Positions 47,982-59,128 of a DNA stretch of 64,000 nt are shown piece after piece. The notes beneath the pieces were generated by a model that made no database searches, was not told the DNA's origin, and saw nothing but the letters and a program-made list of their open reading frames with translations. The position numbers and the translations under genes are program-made. The stretch comes from Aaosphaeria pasadenensis. Taxonomy: Eukaryota > Ascomycota > Dothideomycetes > Pleosporales. Location of the stretch: positions 186,001 through 250,000 of the forward strand of contig JAKLMB010000038.1 in NCBI GenBank assembly GCA_022813625.1. The letters are read 5' to 3'. The stretch's first letter is position 1, and every line of letters begins with the position of its first letter.

Positions 47982-50037
47982 GTTGGGTTGGTGGTATGTT
48001 CCGGCTCCTGTGGATGTGGATGCAGAATTGGGGAAGTGCACATTCCCAATTCACTGCCTACTTTCGGTTGCCCGCACGTGTGTTCAATAATAATAATCAG
48101 AGCATGTATATGGAGGGAGGGGGAGGAAGAAAGTAGTTGCGGGAAAGCTGTTGGGTTGTGTAAGCAAGCAAGCCAGCAGATAGCAGCAACAGCTAGAGCA
48201 GCAGTACGAGGTAGGTAGAGCAGAGTTAGAGCGTGAAGGAAGCTGCGCGTGTAATTAGAGTTTTACGTCGTCATTCCGTTGGGTCTAGTTTCGGATGGCG
48301 GGGGATCAGAGTGTGGTCCAACTCCTCAACTCTGAGAAGCCACGGCAGATTCGTCTCCGAAAAAGGACCGAAGGAATGGAAGGCAATGGTTTCAGGCTAG
48401 TTAGGTGCTTATGGGTGGTGATTTGGAGATGATTTTGATGCTGAAGTGGAGTTGGAGCTCAAAGTTGGAGGTAGGGCTGGCCTAGAGAAGGGGCTTCACA
48501 TGCGATTGCGAGTAGTATTAACATGTACATGTACATCAGGTACGTACAGAACGGCTGCACAGAGATTTCCGATGAACGATAGATGGAATGAGATAAGATG
48601 GGATGGGATGGGATGGATGAAGAGAGTGGGTGGAGACGGGGGCTGGTGGTAACTCGTAGGTGGATGATTGATGGGCGATCATCACAGGGGAAGGAAGGAT
48701 ACCTATTATGAGTATTATCTACGAGTATCTCCGCACAGGAAAAAGCAGATAACTTTAACGATTCCAACAAAAACAACCCATCGCGCGCTCAATCCAATAC
48801 TCCAACTTCCAACCCCATCTCCAATTCCACCTCCACCAATACCTCAATTAATCAATCAAGGCACACCAAAGAAAAGAGCCAAGGCAGATCAACATCATCC
48901 TTCGTCCTGTAGTTTCTTGCGCAATCCCCACGGACTCAACTCTGATCATCCATCGCTAACCCGTTTGCAGCCTGGTGGCTTCCCCTTCCCTTTGTTGGAC
49001 CCCCCCTTGGCCTTTTCGAGTCCGTCAGATGAGAATCAACACCAATTGTATCAATTGTATGTATGAATGGGCAGGTAGGTACGTAGGTAGGTAGGTGGAG
49101 CTCCCAGGTATGCATCCCTTTCCCAGGTACCTAGAAATAAGTAGAATGGACACGTAGTGGACAAGCGAGCACGATCCATCCCCACCTCACGATCCTCTTT
49201 CGAGATTCCAAGAAAATACTGTGAAGTTTTTCCAAGTAGCAAGGGTAAGTGGTGTATTTAAACAGGGCGACAACATACTTGTATCTACGACTCACGAGTA
49301 AGGCGAAAAGTGAGGACGAATTGGTGATGCGCAAGGCCACCAGTCACATCGCACGGAGCATTTTCCCGAGATTCGTTCCGTCATCGGTTTTCGAAATGTT
49401 CTCTTGTAGTTACACAGTAGGGGTGGCATTATTATGGATGGTGATGCTTGGCTTATTGTTCAAACAATCCTCTGCTCATACACGAATGTGTTCTCTTCTG
49501 TCTACCAATCGCAGGTACATACATGTACATTGATGCTACCTCCCTCTGCATGTTCCAGGTCCTCTTTTCCAACCTTCCTCTGCAATGCTCTAAATGAAGT
49601 CTCATGTATATGTGGGGGTAGAAAGGCGGTTAAGCGCTTTCGCAAAACAACAATGCGGGTTTTCTAGGATATCGTGCTCTACTCATCAAACGCTGCAACG
49701 GACAAAAATTAAATCTCCTCTCCTCTCTCCCTGTCTCTTTCAAACCAAAATGTATATGTCGCTGTTGAAGGCTAACGAATGGATGAATGGATGAATGAAT
49801 GAATGTACATGTCAAGAAAAGGAAGGAGACGAAGAGGAAGATTACCAAAACAAACAAGCAAATAGAGATGGGCTAGGCGGAAGTATCTGGCTGTACCTCA
49901 ACGCCTCCAAGCTCAACTTTCCAGTCCAGACACTAATTGGGGACCCGCCCAAGCAGCTTGCAAGACGAAAGGATCCCAGGAAGAAGAATAGAACGCCTGC
50001 CGAAACACGACTCGATGTCACTCCACAGGCGAATGAT
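47982..50037. other. Intergenic, 2.06 kb, with several microsatellites
   Basis: Promoter of the Leu3-type regulator and 3' end of the NAD kinase gene. Simple repeats: GGGAT at about 48598-48617, GTAGG at about 49073-49097 and GAAT/GGAT at 49777-49804. No recognisable coding frame. Confidence 0.45.
49777..49804. repeat. (GAAT/GGAT)n microsatellite
   Basis: Seven tetramers of gaat or ggat in a row, downstream of the NAD kinase gene. Confidence 0.8.
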
Positions 50038-52113
50038 TTACGGGAAGGGTAGGACGATGCCCTTCCTGATAGGGCTTTCCCGGTCTCCGGTAATTGAACC
50101 CTCTGCAGAGTACCCGGAATCGCGATCAGCCTCATCGTTGTCGAAGTCGATGTCGAAACCGGTATCTTTGGTGGTGCCGTCCTCGTCCTCCTTCTCGTCG
50201 CCGTCCCATGCCTTCTGCTGAGCGCCTCGATTGTTCCATCGCAAAGTGCGAGAGAGCGAATCGAACCACTCCGTTGGCTGAGAGAGCACAGTCGGGAAGG
50301 GGTACTGCGACGCGGCAATGGTGACGTGGTCGCCCTGGCGAAGCTCTACTCGACCCTTTCCGTCGAACGCGCAGTATGCAGTGGCGCGGGAGTTGCGGGG
50401 AACAGCGACGCGAAGGAGCATGCTGTCGTTCAACAGCATGGGTCGGAAGCTCAGGGTGTGGGGGCAGATGGGTGTAAGCAAGATGGCTGGGATATCTGGG
50501 TGCACCAGCGATCCACCGGCAGATAATGAGTATGCGGTTGAACCGGTGGGTGTGGAGAAAATGCAACCGTCGGCTTGCACAACAGTCAATAGATTGTTGT
50601 CCCCATAGAGCTCCAGCTGGGAGACGTAGGGTGACGGGCCACGGTCGATGACGAGTTCGTTGAGAACCTCGAATTGCTCGGCCTCAATATGTTGTGGTGC
50701 ACCGGGTGCTGCATGCTTTTGGTACCGGTACACCGTACATGTGAAGCGCATGCGAAGGTTCACACGCATTCCAGCGTCACCCATGATCTTGTTGAGCGCA
50801 TTTTGATGCTGCGCAAACTCAAAGTTGGTGAGGAAACCTAAGCTTCCAAGAGAGAAGGACAAGATGGGTGGTACGATGCGCTGGAACAGCCAGCTGGTGA
50901 AGAGTACAGTGCCATCACCCCCGAGGGTCAAGACAAGGTCGAACTTCTCAGGAGAAGTCCAGCATAGCTCTGGGGTCCAGAAGCGGAGCATGTCGTGGAA
51001 GCGCTCATCCTTGGCAAGTAGTGATGGCATGTCGAAGCGTTTTGACTTCCGCAGCTTGTGATCTACGTAGACATTGACGCCGACATCTGAGCCATAGCGC
51101 GGAGTGCAGAGGAGCCACTCTGCGAGTTGCCGGGTAAGGTGGACGAGCTCATTGTCGCGGGCCTTGGTGACGATCATGATGTTCCGCACAGCCATCTTGA
51201 TAGGCCGTCGTTGGAGCTGCTTCGCGATCTCGCGAACACTGGTTGCCGTCTGCATGAGTCTTGAATGTGAAATGGTGTCGTCTTCAGCCATCTCGTCCAA
51301 CACTTTCTCGATATTGACGGCCTTGTCGAACTTCTTGTGGTAGAAACAAGGCGAGGCGAGTGCAGCCATCTTACTGACCGACATCTCGCTCGAATCCAGG
51401 TCAAGCTCCGAAAGAGCTTCGGCAAGGCGAGCATGCGCGAAGGAACCAGACGCAGTTGTCTTTGGGGCAACTGCCTTGGAATTTTCGGAGTCCATGACCA
51501 TGGCGTCCATTGAATTTGATACAGACATTTTGCGCGAACCGTTAGGTCGTGACTGGAGGGCCTTCAGAATGGTCTGGCGTGGGATGGAGTCGATGGAATG
51601 AGCACCCTTTCGGTGCTTGCGATTGCGATTTTCCCGGAAAGATGCTTTCGGAGGTAGCAAGGTTAGATTTTCTATGGATGAGGATTTGGATGAGGAAGTA
51701 AGCTGGGTGTCCGTCCGGATAGGGCCGTTCGGAGGTGGATCAGCGGGCAGTCCTGAGGCGGGCGCAGTGCCGCTTACGTCGTGTGTCACTACCGAATTTG
51801 CATCCTCAGTGGTAACAATGGAGAGAGACTGGTGGTCGACGTTTGGTGAGGGCGACAACTGGGCCTGGGAATGCTCGTTATTTATAGGAGTGGACGAGGG
51901 CGTAGGCGTGGGAGTGGGCGTAGGTTGGGAAGGTAATGTTGCAGAGGGCGAGGAGGACCGCGGGTGGTGGGCGTCGTTGAGGTTTAATAATCTGGTGTCG
52001 ACGGCGGATTTAACACCGGAGGCGGAGAAGGACTCGCGCTGTGGGGAGAGCAGTGGGTGAATCTTGGTCGGACTAAACGGCTCCCCGTGGTCGGCTCCCA
52101 TGCTGGGCAACAT
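50038..52113 (-). CDS. NAD kinase (ATP-NAD kinase), 691 aa
   Basis: Single-exon gene. The catalytic core (about 305-620) has the hallmarks of the family: the GGDGT phosphate-binding motif at 398-402, the NE/D motif at 485-486 (NELVIDRG), and the glycine-rich TPTGSTAYSLSAGG at 521-534. The enzyme phosphorylates NAD to NADP with ATP and sets the NADPH supply for biosynthesis and redox defence. The first 300 residues are Ser/Pro/Thr-rich and disordered, with a TPTPTP run at 65-72; such extensions occur in cytosolic Utr1-type fungal enzymes. The C-terminal 70 residues are acidic. The ATG at 52113 (MLPSMGADHGEPF) opens the frame; a second in-frame Met four codons on is also possible. There is no mitochondrial presequence, so the Utr1-like cytosolic form is favoured over Pos5-like. 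Confidence 0.92.
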   Translation of the reverse strand: MLPSMGADHGEPFSPTKIHPLLSPQRESFSASGVKSAVDTRLLNLNDAHHPRSSSPSATLPSQPTPTPTPTPSSTPINNEHSQAQLSPSPNVDHQSLSIVTTEDANSVVTHDVSGTAPASGLPADPPPNGPIRTDTQLTSSSKSSSIENLTLLPPKASFRENRNRKHRKGAHSIDSIPRQTILKALQSRPNGSRKMSVSNSMDAMVMDSENSKAVAPKTTASGSFAHARLAEALSELDLDSSEMSVSKMAALASPCFYHKKFDKAVNIEKVLDEMAEDDTISHSRLMQTATSVREIAKQLQRRPIKMAVRNIMIVTKARDNELVHLTRQLAEWLLCTPRYGSDVGVNVYVDHKLRKSKRFDMPSLLAKDERFHDMLRFWTPELCWTSPEKFDLVLTLGGDGTVLFTSWLFQRIVPPILSFSLGSLGFLTNFEFAQHQNALNKIMGDAGMRVNLRMRFTCTVYRYQKHAAPGAPQHIEAEQFEVLNELVIDRGPSPYVSQLELYGDNNLLTVVQADGCIFSTPTGSTAYSLSAGGSLVHPDIPAILLTPICPHTLSFRPMLLNDSMLLRVAVPRNSRATAYCAFDGKGRVELRQGDHVTIAASQYPFPTVLSQPTEWFDSLSRTLRWNNRGAQQKAWDGDEKEDEDGTTKDTGFDIDFDNDEADRDSGYSAEGSITGDRESPIRKGIVLPFP

Positions 52114-55040
52114 TCTTGTGATGGATACGGAAGGAGTAGTAATAGTAGTAATAATAATGAGAACAATATTATTACCAAATTATTTACTTGGTACGATGCT
52201 TCGACACGGTTGGTTGACCTCTAATCTATCGCCTCGGGCTGCGATCCTCGTGGTCAAGTTGCGAACAAGGACGACGGAAATGTTCGAGTCAAACGCCGGT
52301 ACCGCGGTGGAATAGGTATAGCGTGTCTTTGTTCGTTCGTTGAAGGATTGTGGAACTCAATGGGAAAAAATACCGCGGGCTGGGTACACGGGACGGGCGA
52401 GACAGTAATCTGAGACTAATGTATCGGACGCAGTTGGGATGATGTTTCGAACGTATATGGCGCTCCGAAGACTTCCACGAAAGGAACAAGTGGTCCAAAC
52501 GAGATGCAGACTTTTGAATGCTGGTAGGTAGGTATGTACGCGAAAGGTAGGAAAGAAGTATTGTGCAAGATATTACAAGCAAGTACTTTGTCGTGGCGTA
52601 GTAAGAAAGGAAAGACGTAACCAGACGCTCCGAATATTAGTAGTAGGTGTATGTATAGTGTGAATGTGTATGTGCAAGAAGGCGCTGATGCAATGCAAGT
52701 GATCGATCACACGCGTGGATTGGTGAAGAGGATTTCCCGAGATGGGAAAGGGTGAATTCGGCCGGTTGGCGATGTCGGTAGGTGGTAGTCGGATGTGATA
52801 GTGGCTACTACTTCTGCATCAGAATGTGATGGACGGATTCGTGATAGTGGTGGTCGTAGTGAAGCCTTGGATTGATGGAAAAAGATAGTGAGTGGTGACG
52901 ATGGTAGTACTAGTGATGTGGAGAGCCCGGCTCGACCTATAGGAATAAAGACCTGCAAAAATAAAGAAGAGAGAATGATAACAATAGTGAAGTGCAAGTC
53001 AAGAATCAATTGACTGCTGTTTGCTTGGGCACGACCTCAGGCCGCGCGCCGATAATAGAAAGAAATGGCGTGAGAGGAATGTCCTGACAGGAAGCGGGAG
53101 CTAGACGGGCTACGATGAAGCACTCTATATTCAATTCCCATCGTCACAACCCCCGTGGACCTCTGGACTCCTAAGACTCGTGGATTTCCACAAAAAAGGG
53201 CTACGAGCACCTATGCTGTATGCTGAAGACTCCCCAGTTCCGCACAAGCCTCAAACAACGAGACTCCTCCGTGGCGGCTAACCGCCTCAAGAGATGCCCA
53301 AACGAAGAATGTATCACCCTCGGTGGGCCGCCCTCCTCCCACAGCGCCATAGTCCCAGCGCTCCCTCTCAAGCTTCGGACAAGACAAGAAATCAGATCAG
53401 AACAACACTTTGCCCGTTGCGCATCTGTACGCTCTGTACGAGACTGGCCAATCTTTCACCTTGTCCTTCAGGCACTGTTTCCTAGATGCCCGTTGCTTTT
53501 CCCTTTCTTTCATTTGCAATCCCTACAAACATACAACACTGTAGGTAATCCTGCAGGCCGTCCCCCGTAGCACCTCTACGATGCTCTTTCTCTCTATGGC
53601 ATCTCCTTTATTCCAGGTCTCACATCTCCGGCTCATTTCGACATGGCGCTCCCGGCCGGCACTTCTTTCAACATGAGAAATACCAGCAAGCGAAAAGAAA
53701 AGAAAACCCCCTTAAGGACCTTTCTTTGGTACCGTGGGATTTGACCCTCAGGCCTATAACAATACCGTATAGCACCCATGCTAAACTCGTAGGAGGCTCT
53801 TATCAAAGCGCCGGCAGCCGGCATGGCCTCTGCAGATGACAGGAACATGCACGACAACAACGACAAATAGGCTTCGATTCGCTCCCAAGACGAAACACAG
53901 CCAGGGGTGAGCTTTGCCGTCTGGAGTTGTCTCGGCCTTCCCTCTTCTGTCGTCCAAGTAGACCCCCTCCCTCCCTGAGTAAGGTAAGCGAGCATTTGGA
54001 ACATCTCGATTCCTAAATCCACCCCCTTCGCCAGCTCCCCACAGACCCACGACGAGACGATAGCAGCGGCGGTGAGCCAAACCTCAATGGAGATACTGCC
54101 GACTCTCCCGACTTCCGGTAAATCATACGCGTTGGAAACGTCCTCTCCCATCACCAGCGAGCAAAGTGGACTGACGTCTGTCGCCATGGCATTCCCTAAC
54201 CGCTGTTTCCCACGATGTCCCCATGTTCGCCTTGGAGCCTTCGAAACCATGCCTTGCAAAATGGCTCATGTCGTCGCCAGTTCTAGATGGATCCTATGAC
54301 TTGTGCCTCTCCTCGCTATCCGCGGCTCCCTGTGTGCTGTTACTTTCGTCTTTCGCCCCGTCTGACTAACGCTTTCCCTCCTTGTCGCCTTCGTTGTCGT
54401 TGACGACGACGCCAACAATCGCCCCGTTTGGAACACGGAGAATTCCACGCCTTACCTAACGTTTTGCTGCGACCCTCATTTTCGAGGTCCAACATGTCTC
54501 CAGCCACATGCACTTGATCAAACAATTGGGTCCGAAGGCTGTCGCGATGACCGCGTGCATGAATTCGAACGCGTGTTGATCATGATTCGTGCGGCAGCCG
54601 TAGCGCTGCATGCACTCACGGTGTTGGAAGAGAAAGACATGCCTCTCCCCAGACATTGTGCACATGGGTTTCGGTGATCACCGTTGTACATGTTTTCTCA
54701 CACAAGACCAAATCATGGCTGAAATTCGGACTACATGGTCCCATATGTCGTTGTGATTCGCTAGTAACTGACGCCTCATGCTCCCCTTCGAATCTTCGAC
54801 GTTGGGTGAGAAATGTCCCAGCGACGGGCGGCTAGGTCATGATCAAGGGGGCAATGGCAAACGTAATCCGCCCATCATCATCTTCCAGACACGATTGAAA
54901 CACAGAACTTTTTTAAATTTACATTATTTTTTCCTTTTCTTCATCTGGCTCTAAACTTTTTGCCTACGGAATGTCATGGTATCTTTTGTTAAATCGTAGA
55001 TGTAGGCGTGGTGCAGATAAAGCGCCCTGGGTGAAGTCCC
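52114..55040. other. Intergenic, 2.9 kb
   Basis: Promoter of the NAD kinase gene and 3' flank of the spermidine synthase gene. A 208-codon minus-strand frame at 53633-54259 has no recognisable domain and I did not accept it. I see no RNA gene or clear repeat. Confidence 0.4.
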
Positions 55041-56197
55041 TCATCGCAGAGCCTTGCGGGCGAAGTTGGGGAGGACGAAGGACGCCTCGTGGATGTCCTT
55101 GCTGTAGTACTTGCAGAGCTTCTCCTCCTCTTCCTCGGTCCAGGATCGGAGGGGCTTCTTGAGGTCGCGGTTGGCGTCCTTGCTGCAGACCATGAAGCCG
55201 ATCTGGCCGGACGGGTAGGTGGGGATGGTGGTGTAGGCGTACTCGACGGTGGGGAAGACCTCCTTGCAGGACTTCTTGAGGTTGACGATGAGCGGCATGT
55301 GGAGCCACTGGTTCTCGGCTGTACAGTTGACAAGTTAGCTCTCATAATCGCTCTATGTTGTGTGGATACTACTTGTCTGTTTCGCCGTGTATATAGTTTA
55401 AGGAGGGGGCTTACAACCTTGAGTGGTAATGACACCACCTTCACGGAGTGCGCCATTGAGAAGCTCGAAGTAGGGCTTCTGGAAGAGAGCCTCGGCGGGA
55501 CCCTCCGGGTCGCTGGAGTCGGTGATGATGACGTCGAACTGGTTCTTCTTGTCCTCCAAGTACTTGAAGCCGTCACCAACAAGGGTCTCGACCTTGGGGT
55601 GCTCGAAGCCAACGGCCATGCCGGGGAGGTACTTCTTGGAGAGACGGATGACGGCCTAAGGAGTAAAAGTTATAAGTAGGTCATCGATGAGTATGTTGGA
55701 GTGATAGAAAGTACCTCATCGATGTCGCAAAGGACAGCCTTCTTGACACACTCGTGCTTGACGACCTCACGAAGGACACCACCGTCACCACCACCAATGA
55801 CCAAGACGTTCTCGGGGTTGGGGTGGGAGTTCATGGCAAGATGGGTGATCATCTCCTGGTACCTGATGCATCGTCAACCAATTGCTCTGTTCCTGCAAGC
55901 TTGTGTATAACATACGAGAACTCGTCCCTCTCGGTGCTCTGGATGACGTTGTCGAGAACCATGACGGTTCCGTAGTCGGTGGACTCGAAGATGAGGACAT
56001 CCTGGTACTGGCTCTTCTCGTGGTGGAGGACCTCCTTGACCTTGAGGGTCATGGCCTGGCCAGGCCACATGTTGGAGATCTCACGGAACCAGCCATCTGC
56101 AAACACAAGCAGAGTTAGTATATGCGCGGTGGAGTGTTGATTGTAGCAATTGAGGTGCAGACATACCCTTGATGGTAGGGTGGACGATTTCGCTCAT
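55041..56197 (-). CDS. spe3: Spermidine synthase, 291 aa
   Basis: Five minus-strand exons: 56197-56167, 56096-55916, 55862-55715, 55655-55418 and 55318-55041. The protein transfers aminopropyl from decarboxylated S-adenosylmethionine to putrescine in the cytosol. Conserved features are YQEMITHLAM (72-81), the cofactor loop GGGDGG (94-99), CDIDE (116-120), and the catalytic DSSDP (166-170) followed by EGPAEALF. The C-terminal YPSGQIGFMVCSK block is typical of the family. Length equals that of other fungal enzymes (about 290). The fourth intron offers two GT donors three bases apart. The one I used gives the family-like TQAEN; the stronger-looking GTAAGC donor would give TQGSEN. The gene is divergent from the methyltransferase gene, with 638 nt between them. 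Confidence 0.95.
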
Positions 56198-56835
56198 TTT
56201 GCGTGTTTGATTGAAGATATGGAGAGAGGTGTAAGTGGTGTGAAATGGAGAATTGAATCTCTTGATAGAATAGTGGAGTGGAGGAAAGGTCGAAGCTAGA
56301 CTTCGGAAACGATGTATTTTGGCGGTCAGGTTTTTGCCCTAGTAGTCCGTTGTTGAAAAGAGAGAGATTATTTTTTCTTCTGTAGGCTTGGGCTTCGTTC
56401 GATAAGGTTGTCCTACGATTTTTCCTTCCCCCACCCCACGCGCGTCATGCCCCGCCAACAATGATCCGCGTAAATTGATCCACTAGTACTAATCCGGAAG
56501 GGCCTTCCATTAGCATCGTCTACAGCGTGTGAATGGCTCCGTACATCCCGCTATGGACAACCAACTCATCATCTTCTCGTATATATATCAAGGTTGACAG
56601 TTACAAAGGATTCTCGACTTGAAGAAGTATCATGCAAGTTAACAAGAACATGCACGTGAGAGCGGAGGGTCGGAGGGTCGATTTTTAGAATGAAGGTCAG
56701 CTACATGGAGAGCAAGGATTAGCTCTCAATAGCTGTAATCCTTCATAAAGGCAGCAGTGTCAGCAACATCACGGAAATCCTGTGTCCTTTGCAAATATTC
56801 ATTATTCAATAATATCAACCTTTATCATTTGAGCC
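56198..56835. other. Divergent promoter region, 0.64 kb
   Basis: Shared 5' space of spermidine synthase (-) and the methyltransferase (+). A TATATATA run at about 56580-56588 lies roughly 250 nt before the methyltransferase start. No coding frame. Confidence 0.4.
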
Positions 56836-57794
56836 ATGGCTGAGACTACCCCCAAACCCGTCAATATCTACTGGAGTCATGATTTACAGAACGTTGAAAA
56901 GCTACCATGGTACCAAAAGGAGCTTCAAGAGATAAACCCTGAGGCACGAGAGCTGTTCGAGAAGTACAGCCAGATCCCTTCAGAGGAAGTTGTCTCTCAC
57001 ATCACGCAATTCGTATGTCTACCATGAACCTGAGTTGTACTTCATCCCTAACATAATACTAGAGAGATGAGGGGTTCAAAGTGGTACGTGAAGCTGTAAT
57101 GTTGCCGGCCAACAAATACTAATTACAGCAGTTTCCCTACCCTTGCTTGGGGAAGTGGGGTTTTCTCAATTTCAACATCCGCCGAAGCCCTCAGTATGAC
57201 GAGATTCTTCGGCGAGTCAAGAATGGCGACAAACTCCTAGACATTGGGTGCTGCGTCGGACAAGATATACGTAAACTCGTCTACGATGGTGCTCCATCCG
57301 AGAATCTCGTCGGATCCGACTTGAAAAAGGAGTTCATGGATATCGGGTACGATCTCTTTCGGGACGGAACAACCTTGAAGGCAACGTTCATTGCTGCAGA
57401 CATCTTTGATCCCGAATCGGACTTGAAGAAGATCGATGGCTCTGTGGATATAGTTTACGCTTCCCACTTCTTCCATCTATTCAACTGGGATGAACAGGTA
57501 GATGCTGCTAAACGAATGGTGGCATTGTTGAAGCCCAAGGCAGGGTCGCTTGTGGTCGGTAGACATACCGGGCATACTGTTGCTGAAGAAACAACACCAA
57601 GATTCAAGTTGGACAAGCCGAAATTCAGGCATAACGCAGAGTCATTTGCTCGTCTCTGGAAACAAGTTGAAGAGGAAACGGGAACGAACTTCAAGATTGA
57701 CTCGTTCTATGATGATGAAGCGTACACGGACAAGAACGCCAATTTCATGCCGGAGGGAACTAGAACTATTGGATTCAGCATCGAGAGGCTGTAG
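56836..57794 (+). CDS. SAM-dependent small-molecule methyltransferase, 286 aa
   Basis: Exons 56836-57012, 57063-57083 (a 21-nt microexon, RDEGFKV) and 57132-57794. The N-terminal lead-in (about 1-65) and the FPYPCLGKW motif (67-75) before the Rossmann domain are typical of a fungal methyltransferase family. That family includes meroterpenoid and other secondary-metabolite enzymes as well as orphans. SAM-binding motif I is LLDIGCCVG (101-109). DLKKEFMDIG supplies the acidic residue after strand 2, and DIVYASHFFHLFNWDEQ (about 172-188) is the post-I/motif II region. The third exon has a tandem acceptor (CAGCAG). I used the second AG so that FPYPC follows V directly. The first would add one Gln in frame. 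No biosynthetic backbone gene is nearby, so the substrate is unknown. Confidence 0.82.
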
Positions 57795-58045
57795 GAGATG
57801 TTGGCCTTTTTGGAATATCAAATTGCATTGTTATAGCCAGCCAAGTCCATAGACATAGATTTCATTACATGCTTCAATTCGACCAATCATGACCAACCAA
57901 CCTGCCAAGAGCCCGTTGCAAACACACCAAACACAGTATCGTGGCTTCAACATACATCGAAAGTACACCTCCGCCAATTCCACACAGAGCTCACAAGTCC
58001 CCTCCAAACTCCGATTTGAATACGACAATTACCCTCAACCTCACA

Positions 58046-59128
58046 ATGTCTGACCCATACTCCCCCGAAGGAGGTAATTGCATCATTCCCTCCACTGGTC
58101 CTTCGAAAACCCCACTAACACACATGCTAGAGCTCATAAACATCCACAGCGCATTCCACGCCGGCGCCTACCAACAAGTCCTCGACTTCGACACATCCCC
58201 CTTCTCCGCTCCGAACCAGCTCCCGGCGCGAGTCCTCCAATTACGCTCCCAGATCGCCCTCGGCCAGTCCAGAGAAGTAGCCTCTGCGCTCGCTAGCGAA
58301 AAGACACCTGACCTCGTCGCTGTCCGATTGCTCGCGGAGTACGAGCAGGGAAAGGATGTCGTGGAGCAAGTGAAGAAGCTCGCCGACCAGCATGCGCAGG
58401 AGAACTTGACTGTACAGTTGGTTGCGGGCATAATCTTGGACCGAGCGGGGGAGCCAGAGGCTGCGTTGGAGGTTTTGAGCAAACACCAAGGAAGTTTGGA
58501 TGCGTACGTGTTCCGCAGAGTAGCCGATTGTGGTTCAAGAGTTCAGGTGTACTGACTTCGTCCTCAGCGTTGCGCTCATCGTCCAGATCCACCTCGAACA
58601 GAATCGCACAGACCTCGCCATCAAGGAGGCACAACGGGCGCGGAAATGGGCCCAAGACAGCCTCTTGGTCAACATTGCAGAGTCATGGGTTGGCGTTCGG
58701 GAGGTAAGATACCAATTGCAACACTTCTTTAACTTTCCACAGAGAGATCAAGAACTAATGCGATTTGAACCCAGGGCGGTGAGAAATACCAAGCTGCATT
58801 CTACGTTTTCGAGGAGCTCGCCCAAACCAATGCCTCACAATCGCCGCACTCGCTCGTCGCACAAGCTGTGTCTGAGCTCCACCTCGGCCGTCTCCCCGAG
58901 GCCGAAGCTGCCCTGCAGCAGGCCATCGCTATCGATGCGAATTCCGCAGACACTATTGCGAACTTGATCGTGTTGAACACATTACTTGGAAAGAACGACG
59001 AGGCAACTCAATTGAAGCAACAACTAGGATCTGTGGATAAGAACCATAGGGCATTGTCGGACTGGAAAGAGAAGAAGCTGGAGTTTGATCAAGCGAGGGC
59101 GAAATATACACCGAAGTTCGAGGCATAA
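58046..59128 (+). CDS. sec28: Coatomer subunit epsilon (epsilon-COP), 296 aa
   Basis: Exons 58046-58073, 58131-58503, 58568-58703 and 58775-59128, all in frame. The first coding exon holds only nine codons plus one base (MSDPYSPEG). The protein is an all-helical TPR-like solenoid. The N-terminal ELINIHSAFHAGAYQQVLDFD, the central VALIVQIHLEQNRTDLAIKE repeat and the C-terminal LHLGRLPEAEAALQQAI repeat are characteristic of epsilon-COP, and the length is typical. It stabilises alpha-COP in the COPI coat that drives Golgi-to-ER and intra-Golgi vesicle transport. It lacks signal or membrane segments. The upstream gap to the methyltransferase gene is only about 250 nt, so its promoter is compact. 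Confidence 0.93.

Noticed and set aside
53690..53820. Possible tRNA-like T-arm (GAGGGTCAAATCCCAC on the minus strand)
   Set aside because: The T stem has a mismatch and a six-base loop, and no matching acceptor, D or anticodon stems could be found.
53633..54259. 208-codon minus-strand frame
   Set aside because: No conserved motif and no ATG with supporting context. Composition looks random and plus-strand frames overlap it.
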